From assembly GCA_027575765.1 (NCBI GenBank), contig JANBPT010000015.1, positions 62,001-126,000 on the forward strand: a DNA stretch of 64,000 nt, given 5' to 3'. Positions 52,101 through 61,768 of the stretch are shown here, one piece after another; the stretch's first letter is position 1, and every line of letters starts with the position of its first letter. A program made the translations under genes and the position numbers. This DNA comes from Tieghemiomyces parasiticus. Its lineage: Eukaryota; Kickxellomycota; Dimargaritomycetes; Dimargaritales; Dimargaritaceae. The notes below the pieces were generated by a model. The model was not told the origin of the DNA. It saw only the letters and a program-made list of their open reading frames with translations, and did no database searches.

Positions 52101-55100
52101 ATTTCAAAGGCCTCGTCTTCATCGTCGTCATCCTCATCATCGAGGCTACCGTCGTGGCCTGAGTCGCTGTTACTGGTGGCCGAGTCGAGCTCGCTCTGGG
52201 ATTGGAACTCCGACGAGCTATACTCGGGCAGAATATTCTGCTCTACGGGTAGGGACTGGTCGAATGTGTCCGGTCCGGGTGGGTAGAGCGCTTGAGACAC
52301 CACGGTATGCGGAGATGAAGGGTACATCATCGAGCCCAGGTGGGGGGCCGCAATGCGAACTGGGGGGTTGAGGACAGCGGCCAAGGGCGGGACCCGCGTC
52401 ATAAGACCGAGTTGCTCTGGGGTGAGCTCTGGGGACAGGTCTAAGGATGAGATGGAACAGGTACGGGCGTAGGAAAATGTGGAGCGCAGGGACTGGAGTG
52501 AAGGCCGGGGCTGCGTAGCCGGTGGTTCATCGATAGAGTCGGAGGTAAGCTCAGACGCGAAGGGGGCGACTTGGACCACGCGGGACTGGTCGCTGAACTC
52601 GCACCGCTGCAAAGCCTCATCGATTGGCGACGGCTTAGGAAGGCTACCGACGAGTCGGTCGTGGTGTGAAGGCGGCTTATGAATAGGGGAAGTGGTCTTA
52701 GGTGGACCGATGGGGGAAGGCGGCAATGGGGTAGGATTCGCAAGGGTAATCGACTCCGGGCTGGTCTTAATCTCTAAAGGGAAGGCCGGTGAAGATGATA
52801 ATGGCGCGTATGGCTGTACAATGGCGGAGCGCTGCGGGTACGTCGCACCACGGTGGGACAATGGGTCTGCGTCTTGGGACGGTACGTGGTGCGGCTCATC
52901 CAAAGAACTCGATCGGCTGGTCGGCTCCAGATCCGGCCCGTCATCCGATACGGGTAGTTTGGGAAACGGCCGCTGGGGGGGTGTTACGGTCTCCAATGAA
53001 AATCGTGGTACCGAGTTGAGTTCAGCCCTTGCCTTGGGTGACGCACTATCCGGCTGAGACAGCACCACCGTGGGGTCCGCAAACGCGACCAAATCGGCCA
53101 TGAGCTGGTCAAGTTTAGCGGCTGGTCTGCTGCGGGATAGGCGGCTGTCCGAAGGCCCCACCGTAGGCTCCGAGCTGGGGGGTTGACCCAAAGTCGGTAA
53201 GTGTTCACCAGGACTGCGTTGCCCGGTGGACGGGGGGCGAGTCGTATGGCCGGCAAAGTGCTCCGGTGACGCCGACACGGTCAAAGAGGAGGCGCCGGCC
53301 CCTAGTTCACGAGTCGCAGATGACGAAGGGAGACTGGGGATTGTTGTCGTTGACATACTCGACAGATGAGACGAGGTCGGCTCTTCTTGGTCTATTTGGC
53401 ATCGCGCCCTGCCGACGGCAGCGTCGGTCGTAGGATAAACCTTGGCCTCAAAGGGCGCGTGGCCAGGCAAAATCTCCTTAGATTCCCATCCAAGGCTGTC
53501 TGAGGCGACTGCCTGGGGTGAAACGCACACCGCCTCGTCGAATGACGGAGACCCCGAACGACGGCTAGGAAAGTCCGCCGGGCAAGTGGAAAGGGACTTA
53601 TCAGTAGTCACCATGGCGACTTGCGGCCTTATCAAACTTGGTGGCAGATTCGCTGATTCGTTGCAATGGAGAGGCTCTAATTGGCGACTGGCGTCTCCAG
53701 CTGAGTGAGTGGGTGACGATGCAGCAGGTATCACTGTAGCACCTTCCAATATAGCTGGCGCAATTGGTCCATTGGCCGCCATGATGCGACGCGGAGTCCC
53801 AGAGCAGCGACTCGTTTCTCCGTTGGCACCAGCAGGCGACGAGGTAGCTGAGACCATCAACGGATCATCTGGAATCGCTGGCTCGAGTGCCACGTCCATG
53901 GTTCCGTCGCGATGGGAGGACTCAGAACAGGGTCCTATCTCTCTAACGGAACTGGCGAGCGACGGTGCGGCCGACGACACCGAGAGAACGTCCGATGCTG
54001 CTAGCCCCGGTGACACGTTCATGGCTCTATCATGATGGGAGGCCTCAGAGCGGCGATTTATCTGCCTTGTGGAATCAGCCGGCGACGATTCGACCGACTC
54101 CGCCAAGGATAGATTAGACGGAGCGGGCGCGGGCGATAAACTGGTCGCCGTGTTGCGAGGCGAAGCCTCCGAAGGGTGACTAATCTCTTCGGTTGAACCG
54201 GCGGACCACGATGCCGCCGACGTGGCCGAGGGAACATCCGACATTGCAAGTTTGAGCGATACATTGGTCGCCGTGCTGCGAAGTGGAGATCCCGAGCGGT
54301 GACCTGCTACTTCAGTTGGCTTAGCGGGTGACGATATGGTCGACTTCGCCGAGGAATTGTCCGACATTGCTGGTTCGGGTGACGCGCTCATGGCTACTGC
54401 GTGATGTGAGGACCCAGAGTCACGGCTTGTGACCTCCATGAAACCAGTGGGCGACGATGTGGCCGACGCCACCGGCGAGACATCCGCCGTTGCGGGCTCG
54501 AATGGTACGTTGGGGGCTACGGTGCGACGAGGAGATTCCGATTGGTGACTCTCTGCTCCAATGGAACCAGCGGGCGACGATGTGGCCGACGCCGCCCAGG
54601 GCAAATCCGATGTGGCTAGCTCGGTTGGCATGCTCACGTTTCCGTCGCGAGGTGAGGACCCAACGCGTTGACCTGTTTCTCCAGTGGAACCAGTGGGCGA
54701 CGATGTGGCCGATGCCACCGACGACACACTTGGCATCGCTACCTCGGGTGACACACGATCAATACTGGCATGTTGAGGGGACTCAGAGTGGTGGCCTTTC
54801 ACTCCCCTGGAATTCTCTGACAAAGAAGTGGTTGAAGCTGTCGAAGAAGCCGAGGCGACTACTGGCTCAAGCGTTTCATTGGGCGCCGTGACGCGACGAG
54901 GTGACACCCAGTGGGGACTCTCAACTTGAAGGGGCCCATTATGCGACAAAGTAGCCGACACTTCTAACGGACCATCCGGAATCGCTGGCTCGACTGAGAC
55001 GCTGATGGTTCCGTCGTGATGAGGAGACTCAGAGCGGAGACTATTTAGACTAGTGGAACTGACGGTTAGCGGTGTGGATGACACCGCCGAGGGCACATCC

Positions 55101-58100
55101 GGCGGCATTGCCGGTTCGAACGATACATTAGTCGTCGTGCTGCGAAGCGGAGATCCCCAGCGGTGACCTGCTACTTCAGTTGGCTTAGCGGGTGACGATG
55201 TGGCCGACTCCGCCGAGGAAATGTCCGACATTGCTGGCTCGGATGACGCGCTCATAGCTTCATCAAAATGAGAGGAGTCAGGGTGGCGACCCATCACTCT
55301 AGTGGAACGGGCAGGTGGCGATGCAGCCGACTCCGGCAGGGATACATGAGACACTGCAGGCTCGAGTGACACGCTCGTGATCCCATCATGATGAAAAAAC
55401 GGTGGGTGATGACTAGCATCTTCCGTAAAACCAGCAGGCATCAATTCAACCGGCGTCGCCAAGGGAGCGCCCCGCTTGGCTAGCTTGGGTGACGCGCTCA
55501 TGATTCCATCGGGATGCAAGGGCCCAGAGCTAAGACTTATCTCCCTAGTGGAACTGGCGAACGACGACGTGGCTGAGGGCACCGCAGGAACATAAGACGC
55601 GGCAGGTTCGAGTGGTACATGGGCTGCTGCGTTGCGAGGCGAAGATTCTGAGGGGCGACTTGACTCTCCGGTTGATCCGGCGGGCGGAGATGCAGCCAAC
55701 ATAGCTCGCTCGGGTGACATGCTCGTGGTTTCGTCGTGATGTGAGGACCCAGAGTCACGGCTTGTGCCCCCCATGAAACCAGTGGGCGACGATGTGGCCG
55801 ACGCCACCGGCGAGACATCCGCCGTTGCGGGCTCGAATGGTACGTTGGGGGCTACGGTGCGACGAGGAGATTCCGATTGGTGACTCTCTGCTCCAATGGA
55901 ACCAGTGGGCGACGATGTGGCCGACGCCGCCCAGGGCAAATCCGATGTGGCTAGCTCGGTTGGCATGCTCACGTTTCCGTCGCGAGGCGAGGACCCAGCG
56001 CGCTGACCTGTTTCTCCAGTGGAATTGGTGGACGACGCTGCGGCCGACTCCGCCAGGGATGCGTAAGACGCTGCAGGTACGAGAGATAAACTAGCTGCTG
56101 TGTTGCGAGGCGAAGTCTCCGAGATGTGACTGGAAGCACCATTTGCACCGGCAGGCAGCGATGAAGCCAACGTCCCCAGGGGGAAAACCTCCGGCATCGC
56201 TAGCTCGGGTGACCCACTCCTCGTTCTATGATGAAAGGGCCCCGGACGGTGACCGGTCGTTCCAGTTAACCCCGGGAATGGTGATACCGCAGAATCCGCC
56301 AAAGAGACCACGGGTCTGACCGTATCTGGGGACGGGCGGTGGTGGTGGTGGATGGTCTCCCCGCGCTGAGACGATCTCGAATGGGGCTTAGCGAGGCCCG
56401 TCGAGTCCGTGGGCGATACGATTTGTGCCACCGATGTGCTGTGTGAGGCGAGCGAAGCGCGGTCGGCCGAGATAACCGACATGATCGATTCCAGCGAGGT
56501 GATGCTAGAGCTGAGCCCTGACGGACCGGCGGCCCGATGGGCTTTTTCACCGGCGGCGGAGGACGCCGAGGTTACCGAAGAACGACGAGGGGCCGTGGGT
56601 GTGGGGGCGGCGTCCAGGGACATGCGAAAGATGGGCGACGCCAACGACCTAGCCGATACCACGCTGCTGACGGGCGATACGACCGACCGTTCCTCGGGTA
56701 ATTCTACCCAATCCCCTGCGGCGTTAGATCGGGATATGTAAGCACGGTCGATTCCCGTAGCCCGGGGACGCTCAACGGGGAGTTCGAATGGCGGCGATAG
56801 CACGGGCCGATCGTTAGCGGGCGACGAGGCACTGTCGCCGCTCTGTCGCAGTTTTTTTAGTTCCTGGTTGAGTTCTGATTCCAAACTCTGCAGCAGGGAC
56901 CGAGCCGCACAGGGACTATTGCGAGGCCGAGAAATGGTCGACGACCGACGGCCAGCGGATTCGTCCGAACGGGTGGTAGACGAGGAGGAGACCGGTGGCA
57001 TGGCGGCGGGACTGGCCTCTAGAGATGAAGGGTGCGACAGGGTCGGGCGACGGCGGGCAAGGTTGGTGGTGGTGACGGATAGACGTGGTGTTCCGTTGGT
57101 CGCGGGCCGACCCAGATGAACTTTAGGTTTCGGAGGTGGTGTAGGCGAAGGCGTGGCCGACCCGGAGGTAGGAGGGACTGGGGGCCCGGCGTGACGTTGG
57201 TCACTATAAGTCGGGGAACGCAAACGTTGAAAGTGAACCGGAATGGCTAACGGCATGTAATCCTCGAGGATGGGATGGCTGGGAGAGGGATCGTCGGCCC
57301 CGGCGCTGGTCGGCACGGCGCTTTTCAACCGCGGAGCGGAGGGCGGGCTGGACGGAATGTGGGTAGAGAGTCGGGCTTCAGCACCCTCATCCACCTCCTC
57401 CTCTCTGGCGGCCTGATCAATGTCATATGGAACCACCCCCGACAGGCCCCTTGCAGGTATAGGCAGCGGGACAGCCGGTGGGGGGATGATCTCCGATGCA
57501 AGAGACTGTGATTGACTGGTTAACTCAGGCGAGGTGAGTGGGGATGGGTCTGGATGACAGGTGAGGTTGGTCAGGCCGAGGCCAGTCGGCGAGCCGGTGC
57601 CGACAGACTGGTCAGGCGACGACGGCCGGCTCGTTGGTGAGTCGCTCGCTGCCGTACCTGGTCCTCGAGCGCGGGCGTGGTCCTCCAGCAAAGCATCCAA
57701 GGCTTCGGCGATCTGGGCGGCCTGTTGGTGGGGGGTATAGGCTTCAGAGGCCAAGACCTGGGCGATGGCATCGTCGTAGGCCGGGAAGTTAAGCGCCGAG
57801 TGATCGCGCTCGCCTTCCCCGCTGGTCTCTAAAGACATGTGGGATGGGGCATCCGCCCTACCTTGCGAATCTGCTCTCGATCGGCTCACCGACCCGGCCC
57901 GCCGGGTGCGAAATTCAACCAGCTGGTCATCCAGGGCAGCTATTTCACGCGCAATGTCCAGACTAACGTGGGTGGCCGGGGGTGGTGACGTAGCGCCCCC
58001 CGAAAACTGGGAATAGTCCGATGCGAAGGTGGAGTTCGACTTGCGGGGAAGGGTCCCGGAGTAGCGCAGTGGGCGACCCAAGTTGGGCTGATAGCCGAGA

Positions 58101-61100
58101 AGGGCTGGAGAGAGGAAAGCATGATTACGCGACGCCGAGGGGGCAGGGGCGTAGCCGGTGGGGTACTCATTGTGCGTGGGGTCCACCGGTTCGAAGTCCG
58201 AGAAGCTGAGGGCGGCGTCGGAGAGAGCCAGGGAGGATTCGACGAACGAGGTGGTCGGGTATTGGGCCTGGAGGACCGGTGAACCCGATGGGTCCAAGTC
58301 CAGACCGACGGCATCAGAGGGTGAAAAGGGATGAGGCGAGCCAGGGGTGGACGCGATGACAGTTTGGGCTGTCTGGATACGGGGCGGAGTGACCCTTGAT
58401 ACCGCCACACAATCAGACATTGCGGTGGGCGCAGGTGGGGAAGGCAGCGGTGATACCTGGTATGGCGGCGATGCGCGGTCATTGGCGCGTGTGATCGGGA
58501 AGGCAGCAATGGTGGGGGCCGTGTGTAATACCGCCGGGATGGACCGGGACAAGGGAGGTGATGGAGCCCTGGGCTTCGAGATTGGTACCTCGCAGCTCCG
58601 CCGTAGGCGGACCACGGTAGGTTGAGCCCGCGTGTTGACCGGCTCTCCGTCACCCTCCTCTTCGGCAACTCCCGTAAGCACTACCGAGCTAGGAATGGAC
58701 GATCGCGATGCGGAACCCGACGGATGACCGAATGAAGAGCCCACGCCAAAGCTATGTTCGCTCGCGATACTGGCGCTGTGTGATCGTTGGCGGTGGGAGA
58801 GCGTGCGTAGCAAAGAGGGGGTTCCGAGCGGGGAAGCGGGTGGCCGGATATTATTAACGGCACTATGCTGCTGCTGGACGTGGCGTAACACGGCAGTCGG
58901 GTGCGTCGAGGCCATCTCCGAGAGCGTGGAGAGAGCATCGTCAGTCAGGTGGGGTGAAGTGGTGGTAGTGGCGGACGACGGTGGAGCAGCGGCCTGCAGA
59001 TCAGCGTCTGCGAACTGGAAGGGCGACACTGGTAGAGGAGTGGGGGCCGGCGGGGTATTGGCGGCATTGAAGGACTCAAATACCTCTTTAATCTCGCCGG
59101 CAGGGGTTTTCGGTGAGAGGGGTAGGGGCACCGCTATTGTGGAGCGGGAACCCTGGCGTGACCGCGGGGACGATAGGCCAGTGGGCGAATTAACGAGCCC
59201 AGCCAGCGGGGCGGGCCGGACGGTGATGCGGGCGAGCACTGGGCCGGGCGAAAAAGTCGGAGCTCGATCGATGGGGACGCGGCCAACGGGTGACACCGGT
59301 GTCGACTGGGCGGCCACATGAACCTCTGCCGCGGTCACATTCGTTCCCGAGACGACGGGAAGGGGTCGCTGGGTTACTACCTGCGTCGTGGGTAGCGACT
59401 GTGCCAGGATTACGGGTGAGGTTGGAGAGGTCTCGTCCGTCTCGGTAAAGTTGCGTACGCTGAGCTTTTTGGGGGGGCCGACTTGAAAGAGTCGCGGCGT
59501 TGAAGGCTGGGATCGGAACCAGCTGGTAGGTATGTCCACCGGAGATAGGCCCATGGGCATGAGTTCCCGCTCCAGCTCGGTCTCGATCAGGTCACTCGAT
59601 TGGCTAGCGGGGATGGTACGGTGGTATACTGGTGACAGGGCCTTGGACCGGACCAGGTCTACGGTGAGGACGCCGCTAGCGTCGATGTGGAGATGCGGAA
59701 GAGTCGGGCGAACAATGGGAACCGGGATCGGTTGGGTAGCAGGCTCCAAATTGGTGTCCTCTGGAGGCACGGCCGACGGGGTGGCGATGGGGGCCGGCGG
59801 AATGGGGGACCTATTTCCCAGTGGCTTCCGGACGACTTTAGACTGAATCCGGTTAAGGATGCCTTGCCCAATGAACGGCGACTTAACCTTCCGCGGGGAT
59901 TTAGTGAGGGTGGCGATTTCTGCGGCAGGAGATACAGCGGTCATAGGAGTCGGGGGCTGGCGTGGCGAGTGAGGAGTCGACGTCGCGAACGGAATGCGCG
60001 GCGGAGAGAGAAGTCCCTGTTCAGCGGCTGACGGTCCATTAAAAGCAGCATCCGTCGGTACTTCGTTGGGGTCGCTGGTAGTACTGGTAGATTCTGATAA
60101 AGGAAGGGCTGGATTCGGCTGATGGCCTAATTTTAAGGGTGACGGGGATCGACCAAGATTAGGGGTGCTCTGGGGGGAGTTGGCATGAGATGAAACGTCG
60201 GTGATCGCGACGGGCGATAATGCTCGGTCTGCCCCACTTTGATACGGAAGGTGGTCCAGCGTGGCAGGCGAGGGTGCCAGCTCGTCACTACGTTGATCAT
60301 CCCAGGGTGCGGGTACTAGCGGGACGGGATTTTCCACACGCTCAGAGTGAAGCGACCCCGTACTGCCCTCAGAATAGGGAGACGGGGCACTACGCTCATG
60401 GTGAGCGATGGGCTGCTCTAGAAAGGCTACCGGGGGCGCTTCGGCGAATCCCGGCAAATCGTATATAGCAGCCGGCCTGGTTGTCGCCATGGGGCTTAGC
60501 CCAGGACTCGTGAGACTTTCTGACGAGTGCGACCAGCCTTGACTAGCCGAAGCAGGTGCCATCTCACCGGGCCGCCCTTCAAAATCTGGGTCCAGGGTTG
60601 ACGTTGATGCTGGCTCCGGAGTCGTTAAGGAATTGGAATCAACGGCAAGGATCGGGCTGACCGTCCGAGGTGACGGAACTGGGGCGGGTGTAACAGCACG
60701 TGGCTGCGGGTCATTTTCCGGTACCACCACGGCTGGTGATCTAGCGTGGTACGTTAGCGATGGCACTACATGGCCCTCGGGCTGAGCATTCTCGACGACC
60801 AGGCTATTACTTGGCCGAGGACTTGGAATAGGGCTGCCCTGGGTCACCGACTCAAGGGGTCCCTCTGAGACGCTGATTGGGGCGGATATCATGGAATGTG
60901 ATGGAGACCTGGCCGGTGACAGCGGTACACGCTGAAGGGCTGGCGAAGTTGGACCTGTCGGCAGTTCCACGGAGGTAGCTGGCTGTGGCGATGCCGCTAG
61001 TACTGAACTAGCTGTGGAGCGACAGGTTGATATCGCGAGGTGGTGATCAAGTGTCACAGGGTTGTGAACGGGCGAGGCGACGGTGGAATGAGCCGACGTC

Positions 61101-61768
61101 CGTGCGTTCAAATCTGCCGTTGACCTGACCGCTAGCGTAGCGCTGGGCGATACCCGTAGCCGCTCGGTCGCGTTGATGGGCGTTTCCAACGCATTGGTTG
61201 AGGTTGGCTCGGCTTCAGCTTCTGAAACGGGGACGATCAAGTTTTCGAAAACCTGGATGGTGGGCGACGGCGTGACGGGTGCCGAGTTTGACAGGAACTT
61301 ATCGATAGGATCCGACTCCGCTACGATCCGTTCCAGTTCCCCGTTTGATACGGGCGCATCCAGGGAATAGATTGACGCCGTCTCGCCATAGGGATGACGG
61401 TCGCCTCGACTGCGGTCCAGGCTGTAGCTGCCGTGGCCAGAACCGTCTGGGCCGTCGGCCTCATCGTCCGTGATATCCTCTGTGAACTTGAGGAGCCGCT
61501 TCCGCCGGGCCCGTTTACCGAGCGCACCGCGCACACGCTTCATTTCGTCCATGACCTCGTCATACTTCTTGACCACATCCTCAGGTACCTGGGGGTTGGT
61601 GTTGACGGGTACTTCTTCCTCGATTTCAACTTCAAACTCACGGATGTTAGGACCAGGCTTGGGCGGTCCCGCTGCCCAAGGTGGCGTTCCACCTGGTAAT
61701 ACCGGACGGATGAGCGGCGAATCGGCGGTGCGGGAGGTCCGCGGGCCAGGTAGCGGTAAGCCCTTCAT
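49148..61768 (-). CDS. Giant Ser/Pro-rich repeat protein, about 4,206 aa, single exon
   Basis: One uninterrupted 12.6-kb frame; first ATG at 61768. Not recognised. The N-terminus (about 40-105) is ordered-looking and charged: REFEVEIEEEVPVN, then VVKKYDEVMDEMKRVRGALG and KRARRKRLLKF. Then some 3,600 residues are Ser, Pro, Thr and Ala-rich with many S/T-P sites, so probably disordered and heavily phosphorylated. Residues of about 1856-2736 form an array of degenerate 41-residue repeats. An acidic run (DDEDDDDEDE) sits near 3200. Two ordered-looking segments close the protein: about 3795-3855 (HAHFGRQLCDEVLYLQGE, then WTRLWKTRRTRQLFMFSLDL) and about 3936-4023 (IENIRRLCSEPQGVLAFLSA and SELAYLVDHLNLTRKAIKI, helical). 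His-rich runs precede the C-terminus. No signal peptide, membrane helix or catalytic motif is seen. A scaffold for polarity, septum or signalling is only a guess. The frame staying open over 4,200 codons with GC-rich third positions supports a real gene. Confidence 0.8.
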   Translation of the reverse strand: MKGLPLPGPRTSRTADSPLIRPVLPGGTPPWAAGPPKPGPNIREFEVEIEEEVPVNTNPQVPEDVVKKYDEVMDEMKRVRGALGKRARRKRLLKFTEDITDDEADGPDGSGHGSYSLDRSRGDRHPYGETASIYSLDAPVSNGELERIVAESDPIDKFLSNSAPVTPSPTIQVFENLIVPVSEAEAEPTSTNALETPINATERLRVSPSATLAVRSTADLNARTSAHSTVASPVHNPVTLDHHLAISTCRSTASSVLAASPQPATSVELPTGPTSPALQRVPLSPARSPSHSMISAPISVSEGPLESVTQGSPIPSPRPSNSLVVENAQPEGHVVPSLTYHARSPAVVVPENDPQPRAVTPAPVPSPRTVSPILAVDSNSLTTPEPASTSTLDPDFEGRPGEMAPASASQGWSHSSESLTSPGLSPMATTRPAAIYDLPGFAEAPPVAFLEQPIAHHERSAPSPYSEGSTGSLHSERVENPVPLVPAPWDDQRSDELAPSPATLDHLPYQSGADRALSPVAITDVSSHANSPQSTPNLGRSPSPLKLGHQPNPALPLSESTSTTSDPNEVPTDAAFNGPSAAEQGLLSPPRIPFATSTPHSPRQPPTPMTAVSPAAEIATLTKSPRKVKSPFIGQGILNRIQSKVVRKPLGNRSPIPPAPIATPSAVPPEDTNLEPATQPIPVPIVRPTLPHLHIDASGVLTVDLVRSKALSPVYHRTIPASQSSDLIETELERELMPMGLSPVDIPTSWFRSQPSTPRLFQVGPPKKLSVRNFTETDETSPTSPVILAQSLPTTQVVTQRPLPVVSGTNVTAAEVHVAAQSTPVSPVGRVPIDRAPTFSPGPVLARITVRPAPLAGLVNSPTGLSSPRSRQGSRSTIAVPLPLSPKTPAGEIKEVFESFNAANTPPAPTPLPVSPFQFADADLQAAAPPSSATTTTSPHLTDDALSTLSEMASTHPTAVLRHVQQQHSAVNNIRPPASPLGTPSLLRTLSHRQRSHSASIASEHSFGVGSSFGHPSGSASRSSIPSSVVLTGVAEEEGDGEPVNTRAQPTVVRLRRSCEVPISKPRAPSPPLSRSIPAVLHTAPTIAAFPITRANDRASPPYQVSPLPSPPAPTAMSDCVAVSRVTPPRIQTAQTVIASTPGSPHPFSPSDAVGLDLDPSGSPVLQAQYPTTSFVESSLALSDAALSFSDFEPVDPTHNEYPTGYAPAPSASRNHAFLSPALLGYQPNLGRPLRYSGTLPRKSNSTFASDYSQFSGGATSPPPATHVSLDIAREIAALDDQLVEFRTRRAGSVSRSRADSQGRADAPSHMSLETSGEGERDHSALNFPAYDDAIAQVLASEAYTPHQQAAQIAEALDALLEDHARARGPGTAASDSPTSRPSSPDQSVGTGSPTGLGLTNLTCHPDPSPLTSPELTSQSQSLASEIIPPPAVPLPIPARGLSGVVPYDIDQAAREEEVDEGAEARLSTHIPSSPPSAPRLKSAVPTSAGADDPSPSHPILEDYMPLAIPVHFQRLRSPTYSDQRHAGPPVPPTSGSATPSPTPPPKPKVHLGRPATNGTPRLSVTTTNLARRRPTLSHPSSLEASPAAMPPVSSSSTTRSDESAGRRSSTISRPRNSPCAARSLLQSLESELNQELKKLRQSGDSASSPANDRPVLSPPFELPVERPRATGIDRAYISRSNAAGDWVELPEERSVVSPVSSVVSARSLASPIFRMSLDAAPTPTAPRRSSVTSASSAAGEKAHRAAGPSGLSSSITSLESIMSVISADRASLASHSTSVAQIVSPTDSTGLAKPHSRSSQRGETIHHHHRPSPDTVRPVVSLADSAVSPFPGLTGTTGHRPGPFHHRTRSGSPELAMPEVFPLGTLASSLPAGANGASSHISETSPRNTAASLSLVPAASYASLAESAAASSTNSTGETGQRAGSSPRDGNVSMPTELATSDLPWAASATSSPTGSIGAESHQSESPRRTVAPNVPFEPATADVSPVASATSSPTGFMGGTSRDSGSSHHDETTSMSPERAMLAASPPAGSTGESSRPSESSPRNAAAHVPLEPAASYVPAVPSATSSFASSTREISLSSGPLHPDGIMSASPKLAKRGAPLATPVELMPAGFTEDASHHPPFFHHDGITSVSLEPAVSHVSLPESAASPPARSTRVMGRHPDSSHFDEAMSASSEPAMSDISSAESATSSPAKPTEVAGHRWGSPLRSTTTNVSFEPAMPPDVPSAVSSTPLTVSSTSLNSLRSESPHHDGTISVSVEPAIPDGPLEVSATLSHNGPLQVESPHWVSPRRVTAPNETLEPVVASASSTASTTSLSENSRGVKGHHSESPQHASIDRVSPEVAMPSVSSVASATSSPTGSTGETGQRVGSSPRDGNVSMPTELATSDLPWAASATSSPAGSIGAESHQSESPRRTVAPNVPFEPATADVSPVASATSSPTGFMEVTSRDSGSSHHAVAMSASPEPAMSDNSSAKSTISSPAKPTEVAGHRSGSPLRSTATNVSLKLAMSDVPSATSAASWSAGSTEEISHPSEASPRNTATSLSPAPAPSNLSLAESVESSPADSTRQINRRSEASHHDRAMNVSPGLAASDVLSVSSAAPSLASSVREIGPCSESSHRDGTMDVALEPAIPDDPLMVSATSSPAGANGETSRCSGTPRRIMAANGPIAPAILEGATVIPAASSPTHSAGDASRQLEPLHCNESANLPPSLIRPQVAMVTTDKSLSTCPADFPSRRSGSPSFDEAVCVSPQAVASDSLGWESKEILPGHAPFEAKVYPTTDAAVGRARCQIDQEEPTSSHLSSMSTTTIPSLPSSSATRELGAGASSLTVSASPEHFAGHTTRPPSTGQRSPGEHLPTLGQPPSSEPTVGPSDSRLSRSRPAAKLDQLMADLVAFADPTVVLSQPDSASPKARAELNSVPRFSLETVTPPQRPFPKLPVSDDGPDLEPTSRSSSLDEPHHVPSQDADPLSHRGATYPQRSAIVQPYAPLSSSPAFPLEIKTSPESITLANPTPLPPSPIGPPKTTSPIHKPPSHHDRLVGSLPKPSPIDEALQRCEFSDQSRVVQVAPFASELTSDSIDEPPATQPRPSLQSLRSTFSYARTCSISSLDLSPELTPEQLGLMTRVPPLAAVLNPPVRIAAPHLGSMMYPSSPHTVVSQALYPPGPDTFDQSLPVEQNILPEYSSSEFQSQSELDSATSNSDSGHDGSLDDEDDDDEDEAFEIIASHTSSFVESRCSEDRIIGLQKATRVCLSTQSPAGAFPMILTRGSPGPSGYSTPQFHSHRGSALSSLRPPLASSLPDIPPPLLAGATPIAQQLAGIDHQTTERFCDAASDRSATSPASSSFPALPVVQVPQDSVGSSHLRLDVAESAVIPLSPVINSHSSQQSVILARSPVRVAHATVHLSLPTRSSFSPPRSPGQSGETLTVRPSPVQSSNDSSHATPSNETETSPVASAAASTLPPRISVSPSVSQHRLTPEKRTIIQPNVQLPTPRRSDDGMASKPDAVPVQITTSPPTSVQVEQRTAVAFRSTPSLTARLQEAPTATVPASAAQRTSLKTDAPNRPDPTRAGPSSSAHRKGLPSFLAPASAVTLESHRTSLGTRTPGQSPPRSLYVPDRLSTISMGAWSDMAQDQAYAAVLSYEWNQMQPRFSAAPSATPPRPSEPPLHGHDDAFTGFESFMAFSFSDDPPSRPTSTGHLSPFRLDGAHTGRRADVAARLRHLAPADVIASSNELAAPTVPPPPPTRAPPPGKPAAGSWTTSLSSWWSSKAPATPAPAQPTPAVTVTAGPVVRKRPKLSHAHFGRQLCDEVLYLQGERSATAGAGNWTRLWKTRRTRQLFMFSLDLPLNLDEVHSASLGRMIPRAGGALNQPGHHRVGSATANRTTSTILPERFTAQHRPAVPAAATTAAVALPPLSTSQLSGGSSGAPTPTSGYSPNSSVLALTYTAPMVSLDIENIRRLCSEPQGVLAFLSASELAYLVDHLNLTRKAIKIQTQHFEGKSEQLRNQIATNRAMITDLQPRAAAADPSQLSLPRRRIVVGPSPLLPTSPMSTHDASIASSAARSPFSPTVSSSGWPGSPHQTADAGLYFYQGTAAKQMHHSHGHGHHHLPSPRSNVTTPGFSPGGPASSTTYPPTTSAGRMSGGIFRVEDEPLASPSPVLSTASRASTSSSISSHHHHHHPRPRVSDLSTLRPTLTKRPVVYVSHQP
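53560..56200 (-). repeat. Degenerate 41-codon tandem repeat array inside the giant gene
   Basis: About 20 units of roughly 41 residues with the pattern SESP(R/H)-x-(T/D)..., S-x-EPA..., then SATSSP(A/T)-x-ST. Most units are strongly diverged, but a stretch of about 270 bp at 54416-54690 is nearly identical to 55751-56022, an offset of 1,335 bp (445 codons, in frame). This points to a recent internal duplication or gene conversion on top of an old array. Confidence 0.85.
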
